Of a stretch of DNA of 64,000 nucleotides, positions 23,025-35,162 are shown piece by piece (the stretch's first letter is position 1; every line of letters starts with the position of its first letter). The position numbers and the translations under genes are program-made. This DNA comes from Sindora glabra (taxonomy: Eukaryota; Streptophyta; Magnoliopsida; Fabales; Fabaceae). The DNA lies in the NCBI GenBank assembly GCA_020226215.1, contig CM035232.1:61699220-61763219 (forward strand), read 5' to 3'. The notes beneath the pieces were generated by a model, which saw nothing but the letters and a program-made list of their open reading frames with translations, had not been told where the DNA came from and ran no database searches.

Positions 23025-24450
23025 TGTTAGCCTTAGCCCCTATTTCCTTCTTAACCATTGTTTCAGAATTTATTTTGATGATAACAAACCATTAGGATTA
23101 TATTGTTTGATACAAAAGTGATAAAAGTCTTATCATTCTAATTAGGATTATAATCTCTTTGTAAAGAGGAATTATTCATTAAAAGAGTTCAGGGTTCTTA
23201 CAAAAGAAAACATCATTTACTGTGCCTTTTTTGTTAGAAAATGTTTTTAATTTATGCATTTGAAAAGTTTACTATTCTGTATCAAAATCACCTGCAAAAG
23301 TCTTTTTCTGTGTGTATGAATCAATTCACCAATCGATTCAAGCATGCAAGAAGCATTTCGAGATGCATAAATTGATTCACCAATTGATTCACGCATGAAA
23401 GCATTTCTGGATACATGAATCAATTCACCAATCGATTCCAAGCATCTAGAGAGCAATCTAAAATGCATAAATTGATTCACCAATCGATTCCAAGCATCTA
23501 GAGAGCAATATGAAATGCATGAATTAATTCACGAATCGATTTAGGTATCAAGTAAATTAAATATATGAGTCGATTCACCAGTCGATGCTTGTCTTCCAGA
23601 ATCTAAATAAGGATAAGTGAATCGATTAGCCAATCGATTCATCTCATAATTTTTTCAAATATGAATCGATTCACCAATCGATTCATCAAGCCTTTTTCAA
23701 AATTTTCAAGTGTGCCTAAATCGATTCACCAATTTATTCACAAAGCACCAACTACTCTATAACCGCTATTTTCTCTAAGTAACGGATTTTTACCTTTCCC
23801 AAACTCTATATAAAGGTTTCATTTCAATTCAAAAATACAAGAGTGAGCATATACTATTACATAGGCACAATAAACATCTTTTCACTTCTTCATATCTTGA
23901 GAATCTCTGAGCTTATCTGATTGAATCATTCCTCTCTTAGTACTCTCTTGTGTAATTCATCTTTTAAGACATTGAAAGCTTGTCAATTGTACTAGTTGTT
24001 CTCACTTATTGAAAACTAGGGTGAGGCATCCCTAGAAACTTTAAAAGTGGTGATTCTCTTGAGATATTCAAAGCTTTGAGAGAGGTTTCTCAAAGGGATT
24101 ATTGGAAGAAAAAAAATAGAGACTGTACTGAGACTTCTTCAAGTGCCCAAAACTTAAAGAGATAGTGATCAAGAGTTAAAATCCAAGTCAAAAAGGCTTG
24201 GTAGTGGATGTACACCTTGAAGTGCTGGATCTTCAAGGTTGGAACTACTATAAATAGCAGTGATCTCTCTTTCTTTTATCCCCCTTATTTATCTAAAATT
24301 GCTCTATTTTTTCTACTTCATTTTGTGAAAAACCTCTAAATGTACTTATCTTACTAATATGTTTTCATATTATTATTTATATATAAGTTGTTTGCTTTAA
24401 ACTTTTACAAAACTCAGTTCACCCCCTCTTGGGTAAAATCAAGGTCAACA
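23025..24450 (+). mobile_element. Solo LTR of a retrotransposon
   Basis: It starts TGTTAGCC and ends GGTCAACA, a TG...CA pair whose ends are close inverted repeats. The flanks are AGAAA (23020-23024) and AGAAG (24451-24455), a 5-bp target duplication with one mismatch. Within it lie a tandem block with ATCGATT palindromes (23316-23740), a TATA-like CTATATAAAGG at about 23807, and the CACCCCCTCTTGGGT-type 3' segment common in plant copia LTRs (about 24420-24434). No primer site or internal region follows, so the element was probably lost by LTR-LTR recombination. Confidence 0.7.
23316..23740. repeat. Nine-unit repeat with paired ATCGATT palindromes
   Basis: About nine units, roughly 50 bp apart, each contain two near-copies of an AATCGATT-like palindrome separated by CACC. 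Cores begin near 23319, 23370, 23418, 23470, 23520, 23569, 23619, 23663 and 23718. They lie upstream of the LTR's TATA-like box, where retrotransposon enhancers usually sit. Confidence 0.85.
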
Positions 24451-24640
24451 AGAAGTACTTCAAGTATGATATTTTAACATCTTATAGTATCAAAAAATCC
24501 TATTTTTCAAAGTCATCATCATATTTTATCAAATCATGCAAAAATAGGTTTTTCTTATTCGAGCTCACAACAGCATAAATATAAAAATTTTATGAAGTAG
24601 ATTAGTTCACCTCTTCAAGATAGCTTCTTCAGAGCTTCAC

Positions 24641-25130
24641 CTATACCAAAAAATTGATAAGCTTAGTAGAAAATAGGGAAATCCCAATGCTTTTTGCTAT
24701 CATGAATAAAGTAACAAATCTGTGATCTTTTCCCACTTCAAGAAGTAACTGCAATTGCAAAGTGGCTCTTAAAGGAACTAAATGGTGCGCAGTAGCCGAA
24801 ACAAGGAAGATCACATCAAAAAATGAAGGAAACTCGGCATATGAAGTGTTATCTCTATACTTGAATTGAACTCCTATTGTTGCACTAGTAATTAGTTGCT
24901 TGGTGAAGGGAAACACTCCCATTAGAGGATGGCCTGCCATAAATGGCAAGAACTTGGCCACAATCTTGCACTTCTCCGTCAACTCGCCAGTTGTTGTCAA
25001 ACAAAAACAAGGAAAAAGGAATGATGGTATCTAGGGAACCAATGGCCATGTTGGCAAATGCTAGGGCGATAGCAAAAAGTGTTAAACACAATAGTTGCAA
25101 TAGCTTTTCGATAAGGAAGAAATAGAAAGA
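24641..25130 (-). pseudogene. Broken frame for a small hydrophobic (possibly CASP-like) membrane protein
   Basis: The minus strand has a frame of about 70 codons from 25100 (LCLTLFAIALAFANMAIGSL) overlapping a shifted 119-codon frame down to 24641. The latter reads TKQLITSATIGVQFKYRDNT, then FFDVIFLVSATAHHLV and FVTLFMIAKSIGISLF. Hydrophobic segments alternate with short loops. The T.KQ...ATIG...KY...FFxV..A..HHLV pattern is reminiscent of CASP-like (UPF0497) four-helix membrane proteins, which organise Casparian-strip-type membrane domains. The resemblance is partial, and the two frames must be joined by a shift near 25000, so I treat it as a pseudogene. Codon use looks less AT-biased than the flanks. 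The family call is tentative; that it is old coding DNA is more likely than not. Confidence 0.35.
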
Positions 25131-26470
25131 AAGGAAGGGTAGGAAAGAGGAAGAAAAGAGAGAGGGGCTCCATGGGTAAGGAGAAGAGAGAAGAGAAAAA
25201 GAAAATTTATAAAGCTTTGGGTTTTGCTTGTGTGCTTCTCATAGGTGTGAGTCAAACTCTAGAATGAAACCTCATCCATTCATTTATAATACCACTCCAC
25301 TCCTATTTGATCTCACCTACTTATCTCAAAATTATCCCTCTTGAATATTCTCTTTTTTTTTTCACCCTTCCTAATAACTTGTTTTATAATAACTCAATAA
25401 ATTTAAATGCCTAAAATGAATAAGCATTTAAAAGAATTTCATTAACTTTGGGAAAAACATTTTATCATCTCATAAATAGATACTTTCATAAATGTACAAA
25501 TTTTTTAATAAAGGTTATCTACCAAACTAGTACTTCACCCTTAATTTCTAAGTGCCCCAATAATTAATTATTTATATAAAAATATTTAGCCTTTACCTTG
25601 GCATAAATAAATATAATTTAACTATTCTTGCTAATTTGAATAAATATCTCGAAACACTTAAAATAATAAAAAATTATAATTACAACTCTAGAGTGTTACA
25701 TTTATTTAGCAAAAAATAATTAAATGAGAAACAAAAATTTTCTTTTTTAATTATTTGTGTATATGCTCCTAGTTTAATATTAATATAACTTCTTTTATTT
25801 ATTTTAACATTATATGTTGATTTTATATTTATATTATAAACATATTTCTGAAATATTTTCCATACAATATGCTATTTTAAATTCTAAATTCGAAAAACAA
25901 TAATCACATTTTCTTTCATACATATAGAATGATAAAATAGAATATTATAAAGTTAGTAATCTGATGATGATTTTTAAAATAAATAGATGATTTGAAAATT
26001 AATATTTGATTATCTTAACATGTAATAATAAGAAAAATGGATAAAGAAAAAAAATTATAGGCCAGAAGGAGAAGGAGAACAAAGAGAATTAAAATTGTAA
26101 TTTTAATAATTATACTAATAACTCACATTACCAATTTTATGAAGATTCCAATTTTAAAATGAAATCTTTTGCTCCTAATTGAATTGTTTTTATTAATATA
26201 ATAAATTTTTAATATATTAATGATGTGATATTTTGATTTAATGTATTAATTCAAAAGAAAAGCAAGTTATGTAAAGTATAAAAATAATTTAAAATGTATT
26301 TAATTTTGGCCTACAAATTTTATTTAAATTAATGATTGATATTTTATATAAGTCATTTAAACTTACATTGATATTAAAGAATCCCTCTTGTATAGCAAAC
26401 TAATAATTAATCATTTTTATTGAATAAAAATAAAAATATATATTATAATTAGGATATACATATATATTAC
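25131..26470. other. Intergenic; purine-rich run then AT-rich DNA
   Basis: 25110-25205 is a GGAAAG/AGAGAG-rich purine tract on the plus strand, directly upstream of the minus-strand membrane-protein frame. The rest is AT-rich with no recognised feature. Confidence 0.5.
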
Positions 26471-26472
26471 TA

Positions 26473-26582
26473 ATAAATGGATAATTCAGTAAAAACAAGA
26501 CATGTTCTTGAAGCATCTTCGGGGATCTAAAGGAGATTATCATGTAAATACAATCCTCCGGCAAATATCTGGTGAAATTCAT
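26473..26582 (-). pseudogene. Truncated PP2-B first exon, copy c
   Basis: Starting at 26582 it reads MNFTRYLPEDCIYMIISFRS, then PK. A one-base loss near 26520 then shifts the frame away from the DASRT.LV sequence still visible in the next frame. Homology stops near 26473, before the second half of the F-box. Upstream sequence (CAGAAAGAAGAATATTAC, and the CGCGCTTTT and ACGCGTCGGAGGGG blocks) matches that of copy b. A clear pseudogene fragment. Confidence 0.8.
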
Positions 26583-27900
26583 TTTCTTGTAATATTCTTC
26601 TTTCTGCATTCCGCCTGTTCGTTTTAATTCAGCGCGAGGTTCATGATATAATTCTGACAGATGAGGGCAGACGCGCTTTTGTTTTGTGTTTTAATGAGAT
26701 GTTGACTAAGGAAACTGGATGGCAAGTTCTGTGACTTCGCGTGCGTGCCAAGACAAAGAAAGAAATGTGAGGAGTGGGTCTCAATCTTTCTTCACGCGTC
26801 GGAGGGGAAGAGGAGGATAGGAAAACGAAGGGAAAGCTATATTTTATTTCTTTTATTATTAGATTTTATCTTTTTAAATTATAAAAATTTAAATTTTACT
26901 TTATTCAACTTAAAATTAGAATTTTATTCCATTATTATCAAGTTAATAAAATTTATTAGAAAAATCGTTGTTATTATATTTTACTTGGCGGTAGTTTTTA
27001 ACCACCACTATATTTACTAATTTTTTAAAAAAATTTCACTTATTGGTAGTTATGAACTGCTGCTAAGGATGATAGCATCAGTTTTTAACCACCATTGAGT
27101 ATTACAAAACTGTTGTTAAGTATTATAACTAATAATTTGATAACGGTGGGGTAAAATTCAAGTTTTATAAAATTGAAGAGGGTAAAATTTATGTTTTTAT
27201 AATTAAAGGAAGTAAAATTCTATAATCTCATATTTGAAAAGGGTAAAATACAATTTTTAAAAGAAAAAGGCATTTATTTATTTTTGTAATCCAATATAAG
27301 ATTGAGTAGAGTAATTATTACGAAAATTAGAATCTTTCAATAAATTCTTTTCGAACCCTGATTCGTTGATAAGTCTCATCGTGTGAGCATATTTTCACCA
27401 CCACCTTCTTGTTGGACATTTAAAATTTTGACTAGGAACAGGAGGTGGTTAGAGAAGTTTAAGTATTGTAGAACTTTTAATTATTAATTATTTCATTTTT
27501 TATTAAAAATATTTAGCAAAAATTTTCAAATATATAAATAAAGAGAAATAAATTTATGATTTAACCATTACCTTTTCCTTTTTATTTTTTCTATTATCTT
27601 TCTATCCATTTTCCTTATAATTTTCAAACATATCATTAAAATTTAAAAGTTAGCATAGAAGGAGGATAATACAATTTTTTTTTTTGCTGAAATGGTAGAT
27701 TTTAGTAAAGAAAATTTTGAGTTTAAAATAAGAAAGCGTATATCTTTATTTCTCTTAAATTGAAAAAATTAATAAGTGGGAAATTCAAAAAAATATTATA
27801 TATTTAAATATATGTGAATTTTATAAATATAACATATACATATAGTAAAACTAATAATTGATAATCTTTTATTGAATAAAAATAAAAATTTGTGCAATAA
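26583..27900. repeat. Duplicated flank, copy 2 (matches 18857-20450)
   Basis: It shares ordered blocks with copy 1 (see 18857). It also holds, at 26850-27260, recurring phrases such as GGTAAAATTC, AAGTTTTATAA and TTTTTAACCACCA in both near and far positions, which suggests a small AT-rich insert absent from copy 1. Confidence 0.6.
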
Positions 27901-28020
27901 TCAGGGTATATGTATATTATCAATATCAATTATTAGTTGGTTTTGTAGAAATAAATCGAATTTTAAAATATTTCAAATCCTTTAATTCGAAAAACCCGTT
28001 TCCAATTATAGGTGACTTTT

Positions 28021-29110
28021 CAAAGGAGGCAAGGCAGATCTCTAGTGAGGAAAAAGACCTAATTGCTCGAAGCAAAAGGAAGGCTAAAGGAATAGAGACT
28101 GTGAAAGACCAAATGGACGATTCTATGGAGGAAAGGAATACGATTGAGAAGTAAGAGCTAATCCTAGATTAAATGGAGCACCAAGTGTTTGGGGAAATGC
28201 TTGATCAATAGGAGAAGGTAAATGTTATACGAACTATAGTATCTTACAAAGACACTTTGTTGGGAATCAACAGAGGAAAGGATGAGGATGATAAAGTGAT
28301 GAAAGGTGATAAAGAGGATGAACGTAATTTGGAAGAACCAAAGGATAATTTAGAGGAAAATAACAGCAAAGAAGAAGATGTTTTCTATCCAAATATGGTA
28401 GTATCTAGAGAAGAAAGATTAGAATTATGCAAACCTTGGAGAATGGCTCCAATAGTGAAACTGTTGGGGAAAAGATTGGGTTTAAAGTTCCTATAACAAA
28501 GACTACAGAGAATATGGGGTATACAGAGAGGTTTTGAGTTCATTGACATGGAAAATGACTACTTCTTGGTAAGGTTTCAAAATACCTAAGACTACAACTA
28601 CATACTTCAAAAGGGACTATGGATGGTTGCTAATCATTACCTCATTATACAGAGATAAAAACCTAATTTTGATCTATTCAATGATGAATTCAAGAAAATA
28701 ACAATTTGGATGTGGGTACCTAAATTACCAATTAAATACTATAACTATCATTTCTTGTAGAAGCTAGGGAATCACTTTGGTAGGACCTTAAAGGTAGATA
28801 ATAATACTTTAAGAAAAGGTGAAGTAGAGGAAGATTATATGATAGAATGAGCAAAATTTTCTCAGATTTATATTGAGATTGACTTACGAAAATAGTTCCT
28901 CTCTAAGTTCAAGCTTTGAGGCAAGATACATAGAGTGGAATATGAAGGATTGCATGTTATTTGTTTTAGTTGTAGGAAGTATAGGGTAATGTGATGGAGT
29001 AGAGGAGTATTGAAGCTCCTAAATATTAAGAGCTATCCAAAAAACAAAAGTGCAGGTAAGAAGGGAAGTGATTGGGGCATGGATAATTGTTCAAAAGACA
29101 AAGGGTAATT
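28021..29110 (+). pseudogene. LINE ORF1 (RNA-binding, DUF4283/zinc-knuckle) pseudogene
   Basis: ORF1 proteins of plant L1s bind the element's RNA. Around 28560-28990 the frame gives QKGLWMVANHYLIIQR, KPNFDLFNDEFKKITIWMWV, PKLPIKYYNYHFL, then VDNNTLRKGE. It closes with FSQIYIEIDL, LSKFKL and VEYEGLHVICFSCRKYRV, the usual lead into a CCHC knuckle of which only CFSC is preserved. The acidic segment before it (28257-28496) is an open frame rich in Glu, Asp and Lys. Several in-frame stops. Confidence 0.8.
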
Positions 29111-29725
29111 ATAGCAAAGGTGGAGGAAAAAACCAATAGAAATGCTAAATTACGAATTAAAGGGAAAAAATAGAATAAATGGTGGAAAAAAATAAATATT
29201 CAAAGAACCGAATGCTCATGCTTTAATGTGTTAGCTAACTTTGAGGAAGAAGGTAAATAGGAAATTCTGACTAATAAAGATACATCTAGGAATGACTTGA
29301 CTAGGAAGGAAAGGATAGAAAATATCTCTAACTACTCTAAAGAGAAGAAACATGAAGAAGTGAGAGTTCTCCCCCCAATGAACCCAAATATTGGCAAAGT
29401 CATGCAAGGAAGAAATATAGATAAGAAGAGTAAGGAAAATAATCAAAATCAGGGTAAAAAGGAAAATGTAGGGGTGTTGAAAAATAGCTTTAAGATTACA
29501 AGAAATAAACTCTTGTTAGTTTTATCTCCTTTTAAAGGAGTAAGAGCTAAACTAAAGGCAATAATGAATCATAGCCCCTCCAACCTTGCTTATGGAAAAC
29601 CTAGCAGTTCGAAGATGTTTGATGAAATGGATTCGGATAATGGTGTAATAAGGGAACCTCCCAAACCACTAGATAAAAATTGGTGTATGGATCACATGAG
29701 AGAACAAATAGACAACTTCAAATGA
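29111..29725 (+). pseudogene. LINE ORF1 C-terminal charged linker
   Basis: An open frame of 142 codons at 29297-29725 is rich in Lys, Asn and Ser (ISNYSKEKKHEEVRVLPPMN). It lies between the knuckle and ORF2, where plant L1 elements have a poorly conserved linker. It has no domain of its own. Confidence 0.6.
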
Positions 29726-29819
29726 TGGAGAGCAAGATAGCTATTGAAGCTCTAGGAGGTATGAAGGTACATCATCTGATTTAAAGGGAGAAGTTTCCTA
29801 TTTTAATATATTCCAATAT

Positions 29820-31339
29820 GTCTTGTTTAGCCTGGAATTGCATAGGAATAAGAGCAAAGTCCTTTCCTGGACTAATTCATGATTTGAAATGTTTGTATAC
29901 TATTAGAATTCTAGCCCTGTTTAAAACACATATAGAGGGATAGAAACCTGATAAGTTAGTCAAAAAATTCAATTTTGATGTAGTACACTGGGTGGATCTT
30001 AATGGCTATTCTAGAAGGATTTGGTTATTGTGGGATGAATAAGAGGTGAGAGTGGAGATTGTGGAGACACATCAACAATTCCTTCATACAAAAGCCTATT
30101 TTATTCAAGAGGATTATGAAAGCTTGATGACTTTTATTTATACCAATCCAAGACCTTAAGAGAAGGGGTTTCTCTAACAAAGCTTGTAGGGATTAACCAC
30201 AAATATTGAAAGACCATGGATCAGAATTTGAAACTTTAATTCTTATTTATCAATGAAGGATAAATTAAGTACCCAACCAAATTGAAGGAGCATTTAGAAA
30301 TTTATGGATTGTCTAAAAACTTGTGGGCTTTTTATATGAGATTCTCTAGACTAGCTTTTACTTAGGAACGAGCAGGGATAAAAAAGAGGCTTGATTGAGG
30401 TTTATGCAACATAAATTGGAGAATGAAATTTCTAGATGTTGCTTTATATCATCTGGCTCTTTTCAAATATGATCATAAACCATTACTTTTATCAATCAAA
30501 AGAGGAGAGAATTCTATAAAAGTAAACAGGCCTTTCAGGTTTTCTACAACTTGGTTACTTAAGGAATCATTTCCAAAAATAGTGGCTAAAGCTTAATAAA
30601 GATCTAATAGGTGGAAAGATACTATTAATGTCTTTGTATCTAGAGTAACTGAATGGAAAAATAACATTTTTGGGATTATCTATAAGAAGAAAAAATGCCT
30701 AATAGCAAGGTTGCAGGGTATAACGGGTAAACTATCTGAAGGACTAAATCCTTTCTTAGAAGATCTTAAAAAATAACTTTGGGGCTACTATGAAAAAATT
30801 CTACTTCAGAAAGAAATCCAATAGAATTAGAAATCAAAATATAACTGGCTTATGTATAGAGACAATAACGCAAAATTTTTTCATGCTTCGATAATCATTA
30901 AAAGAAGAAGAAACAAGATAACTGTGTTAAAAGATGACAATAGGGTTTGGATAATAGATGATAACAAGCTAAAGGAAAATGCAATTGTTTTCTATCAAAA
31001 GCTATTCTCAATGGAGGACTAGGAACTTATTGATTTCCTTATTAAAAATTCATTCCTAATATTGCAAGACATGGCTAAAGAGGAATTAAAAGTTCTAGTT
31101 ATGAGGGAAGAGATTAAAAAGGTTATGTTTGAGTTAAATCCTCATAAGGTGTCCGAACTAGATAGACTTCATGCTTGCTTTCTATAAAGTTAGTGGAATA
31201 TGGTTAGAAATTTTGTATGTGAGCTAATTCTAGAGGTCTTTAGAAACCTAAAAAGAGTCAAGGATATAAATGATACTTTACTAGTGTTAATTCCTAAAAT
31301 AGATAAACCAAAATGTTTCAAGCAATTCAAACTAATTAG
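29820..31339 (+). pseudogene. LINE ORF2: endonuclease and N-terminal reverse transcriptase
   Basis: It opens MSCLAWNCIGIRAKSFPGLI, typical of the apurinic-like endonuclease that nicks target DNA; RILALFKTHIEG, VHWVDLNGYSRRIWLLWDE and related blocks follow. Reverse transcriptase begins near 31060 (EELKVLVMREEIKKVMFELN, PHKVSELDRLH, then LLVLIPKIDKPKCFKQFKLIS). It is cut at 31339 by the copia 5' LTR. Many stops and small shifts. Confidence 0.85.
31335..31339. repeat. Target-site duplication ATTAG (left)
   Basis: Identical to 40814-40818 on the other side of the copia element. Confidence 0.95.
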
Positions 31340-32354
31340 TGTTGGTGTGTGTCTTAGAAACTAATCATATAGATGATTGAAGTAATATACAATGTATTAT
31401 GTTTTATTTTAGGTAATTTAATTATTATATTTTATTTTTATAATTTTATTATTATTCTGTGCGATTTATAACTTAATATAATAATTATCCTTGGAATAGC
31501 TTTGCTATTCTTAAAATGCCCCTAGTCAAATATTATTACGAAAATGATAGTAATAATACATCGAAATTAGTATGTATAATAACTGATGATTACGAATCAT
31601 GGATATGTGATATCAAGTTAATACATGAGTACATTATTAGTGAATAATGTACTGGACTGATCCACTATAAGAATATTACATGGATAGATGTGTCATAAGT
31701 TATTCTCATATGATCACAAATACACATAAACTTTTGACCTGAAGTCACTACGGTTTCCTACATGAGGAATTACTCACTTTAATATTGTCCTATGTCACAT
31801 TTAATTAGGATGACGAATAGGGCATTGATTAGGTATGTCATGAATCGTGCAGAGGGAAGTGAGTGATTTAGATGGGATTTTATTACTCTTGTATAAAAGA
31901 GAAATATCCTTGGGTCCCTTGATTGAGTGAGACTTAGAAATGCATGGCCACGCTCAATTGGATTAATATGTGATATTAATCATTTATTTTAAGTCTACTC
32001 AGTATCAAGAAATATAAATTAAATATTGACGAGGATGACACATTCCATACCTCCAGTTCAATTTGGATATTATTACAAAAGGGTTATGATGCAAAATATT
32101 GATCATGTATTAGGTGGATGTCGAATCACAGAAATTCTTACTACTTAAGTGGCAGTGATGTGTTATTAGATACTGCTCACTGTCTATGGCTCAATAATGA
32201 GTCATTGTCAACGTAGTAAGAACCTACAGGGTCACACAAAAGAAGTAGGAGTAAGACAATAATTAACTGGACTTTAATTATATTAATATCCAATTAATTG
32301 GACTTATTTTCGTATATATATATTATTATTAAGAATAATAATGTGTTATTCATG

Positions 32355-32395
<41 letters not shown>

Positions 32396-33023
32396 GTGAT
32401 ATTATTTGATATTAAAGTAATATTAAATAATTACATTATCAGATATTAGATAAATATATTATGAGATAATATTATTTTGATATTTGATAACTATATGCAA
32501 TTATCTAATATTAAGATATTTATATTATGAGATAATATTATCTAATATTAGATAATTAATAGATAAGTCCTATCTCTCCTCATTATCTCTAAGATAAGGA
32601 TAAAATGAGTTGTTAAGTGTGATTAGGATTTTAAAAATATTATCCTAGTAGGACTAGGATTGTGACTTGCTTAAGTTCTATAAAAAGGGGCTTGAGGGCA
32701 GCACATTAAAGACACGCTCATAAGCCTCCCCAAACCTTAAATCACTCAGAAAACATCGAATCCTAATTCCTAAAAAGAGAAACGTATCCTAGCAGATTCA
32801 TAGAGGGCGAGAGGTCATTATTCACTCTGTGTGGATACCGTAGAGATGTTGTACCTTCTGACCAGCATTTGATTCATCTACTCTCAAGTTTTGATCAGTA
32901 GAAATACGAGTGCCCAATAGGTAAAACCTTAATAATTGATTTATGCTTTTTACATGGATCCTAGGCAGAATTCATATCAAAATTTTGAAATTTCACTGTA
33001 TGTAATAATCGGAATTCCTAACA
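31340..33023 (+). repeat. Copia 5' LTR (1684 bp)
   Basis: It starts TGTTGGTGTGTG and ends CCTAACA. It contains a TA microsatellite (about 32349-32391), a block of nested TTAGATAATAT-type inverted repeats (32390-32560) and a TATA-like CTATAAAAAGGGGC (about 32680), the probable promoter. Confidence 0.95.
32677..32690 (+). promoter_or_regulatory. Putative LTR promoter (TATA box)
   Basis: TTCTATAAAAAGGGG is kept at the same place in the 3' LTR (about 40467) and both solo LTRs (about 52245; inverted near 56100), about 340 bp before each LTR end. Transcription start would be a few tens of bases downstream, near the GCAGCACATTA block. Confidence 0.6.
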
Positions 33024-33024
33024 A

Positions 33025-33036
33025 TGATATCAGAGC
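33025..33036 (+). promoter_or_regulatory. Primer-binding site (tRNA-Met type)
   Basis: TGATATCAGAGC, one base from the TGGTATCAGAGC consensus, begins 2 nt after the 5' LTR. Confidence 0.9.
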
Positions 33037-35162
33037 TTCTTGCAAAAATATAGTTCTGATTATATGTTTTACCATTTTCTGAATGTTTATATGATAAATA
33101 TTCTATTTTAGTTTAAATCAGAATTGTATTTTTGATGAACATTTATGTGATAAATAAATATCAAATTAGTTTTTGTTTAAACTGAAGATATATATAAGAT
33201 ATATGCAAACTCGTTGTTTGGTTCTGATTTGGTAGATCTATATATACGATATATATAATCTGTATTTCGAATGTGATTAACAATTGATGAGATAAATTGT
33301 ATAAATCTGATTATGCATTTTTCTGGTTCACATTCAAATCTGTTCCATGCGTAATTCTGGGTTTTTTATTTGAATTTGAATTTACTTCTGTGATTGATTA
33401 TGGGTTCTGTTTTAAATAGAACAAATAAGATTAATTACATGAAAATCATTTTCTGAAGTAAAGAGGATCTGTTATGAATAAGAATTAATCAAACTTAATC
33501 CGTAAGTTAGGTTATATATGTGTGATATATATATGCATTCTGGATTAGTATTTAATTCTGAGCTTTCATATGATGAAACCTTGAATTTGTATAGTATATG
33601 TGATATAATCTAAATTTAAAGAATATGATCTATTCTGCACGAAATCAATATGATTAATTCCGAATCTGACTTGACATATAAATCTGGTTAAATTTGTTTT
33701 AATGTGATTTGAAATAAATCTAGATTAATATATGAAGTATATTGTTTAATATGTTTGAATTAAGTTAGATATATTTGATGTGACTAAATCTATCCAATGT
33801 AAAACCTATTTTGGAACTATGATTTGAATGTTAATCATATAGTCAAATTGTTTGACTTGGGGTGTGTCAATTGTTAGCAAAATGAATTGAAATTTGAATG
33901 TCAGATGAATTCAATTTTTAGTTCGGGGGGCTCCGCCCCCCACGCCCCCCGGCAAGGGGCTCTGCCCATTTAAACCTCGCCTACTAACCGTGCTAACTCT
34001 GTGTAGCGTTTAAAAATTATTTTTGTTCTTAAGACGTTGTTTTAGAATATGATTTTTTATGATGATTATATTATGAAATATATGTGTCAATCATCCTCCT
34101 TATCTTGGTTACATATATTTCTTAGCAATTATTACATATGATGCATGAATGTATTGCATAGTATGGCCCTTGGAGTTTTTATGGGCGGATTTTAAATACA
34201 ACCTTCGTGTCATGTCTTCCTCTATTTTTCTAATATATATTCTCTTCTCATCTCACTCCCCTCGAATGAAGCTCAGGGTTTCTGTTGTAAATTTGTAATT
34301 ACAATGGAGCATTTTTGGCTTGGAATAATGAGAAGCTAAAGAGCTATAGGATAAGAAGAAGCTAAGGAGTTAGTTAGGAATGTCATTAGAAAATAGAATT
34401 TTAGGGTCATACTATGTGACATTTTAATTTCTTTATTATGTGATGATATTGATGAGTATGCATTTATTATATAATAGAATGTGTTCCTACTATGTGATAA
34501 TTCTATTCATTGCATGATATATGATATACGGTAGTCTATTTTTATTCATTTACTTTATATGATATATGAGATATGCTAGATATATTGCATAAATAAATAA
34601 GCTAGTTATGGTGAGATTTAATAATAATTAAGTTAAAATCCCTCATCTAAAATATTAAGTTAGTAATAATTTATGATGCCTTCCAATGTTTGGCACTCAT
34701 CAAGGCCTCGATTGATATAAGGTAGGTTTGCCAAAACAAGGAACCTTGTTTATCTTGGTGAGATACGACTGGATAATAGTAATATTCGAATGTCAAATAT
34801 TAGGTCCGACTTAACTAAGATATTTCAATAGAATTGAGATCTAGAGGCATATAGTTGGGCTTTAGTTCATAAGATGGACTAGAGCAAGTGTTGTTTACCT
34901 AACTATCCAAGAGTTGTATATGATACAATTGACAAGTGTTGCCTACCTAAATAACTAAGTTTTAAGTGATTAGCCAAAGTTAACTTAAGGCTTGGTGAAA
35001 TATGGATCTTGGCCCACTAGAAAGCTTAGACAATATGACTTTCTGAATTAATAGTGAGGGCTATTAATTTGAATGAAATAGTGGGAGGTACAGTTAATAA
35101 AAGACCTTATTAAATGTTTTAAATTTAATACTTACTTTGCATATTTCTGTCATAGATAACCA
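33037..35162 (+). other. Untranslated leader of the copia element
   Basis: 2.1 kb between the primer site and gag. AT-rich, with no open frame of note. It contains the GC-rich island at 33924-33967. The packaging signal would be expected here; none can be assigned by sequence. Confidence 0.7.
33924..33967 (+). other. GC-rich island with two hairpins in the copia leader
   Basis: GGGGGGCTCCGCCCCCC (33925-33941) is an almost perfect hairpin. Shortly after comes GGGGCTCTGCCC (33956-33967), a shorter one. With the linking CACGCCCCCCGGCAA this 44-bp stretch is about 85% G+C inside DNA that is about 70% A+T. Confidence 0.9.

Noticed and set aside
23247..23483. Minus-strand frame with repeated ESIGE/IHASRN units
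   Set aside because: Repeat structure comes from the tandem ATCGATT block of the LTR; no protein-like conservation apart from that.
23015..24483. Nine-base direct repeat AACATCTTA flanking the 23-24.5 kb repeat
   Set aside because: It suggested a MULE target duplication, but the TG...CA ends with AGAAA/AGAAG just inside fit a solo LTR better and no inverted ends were seen.
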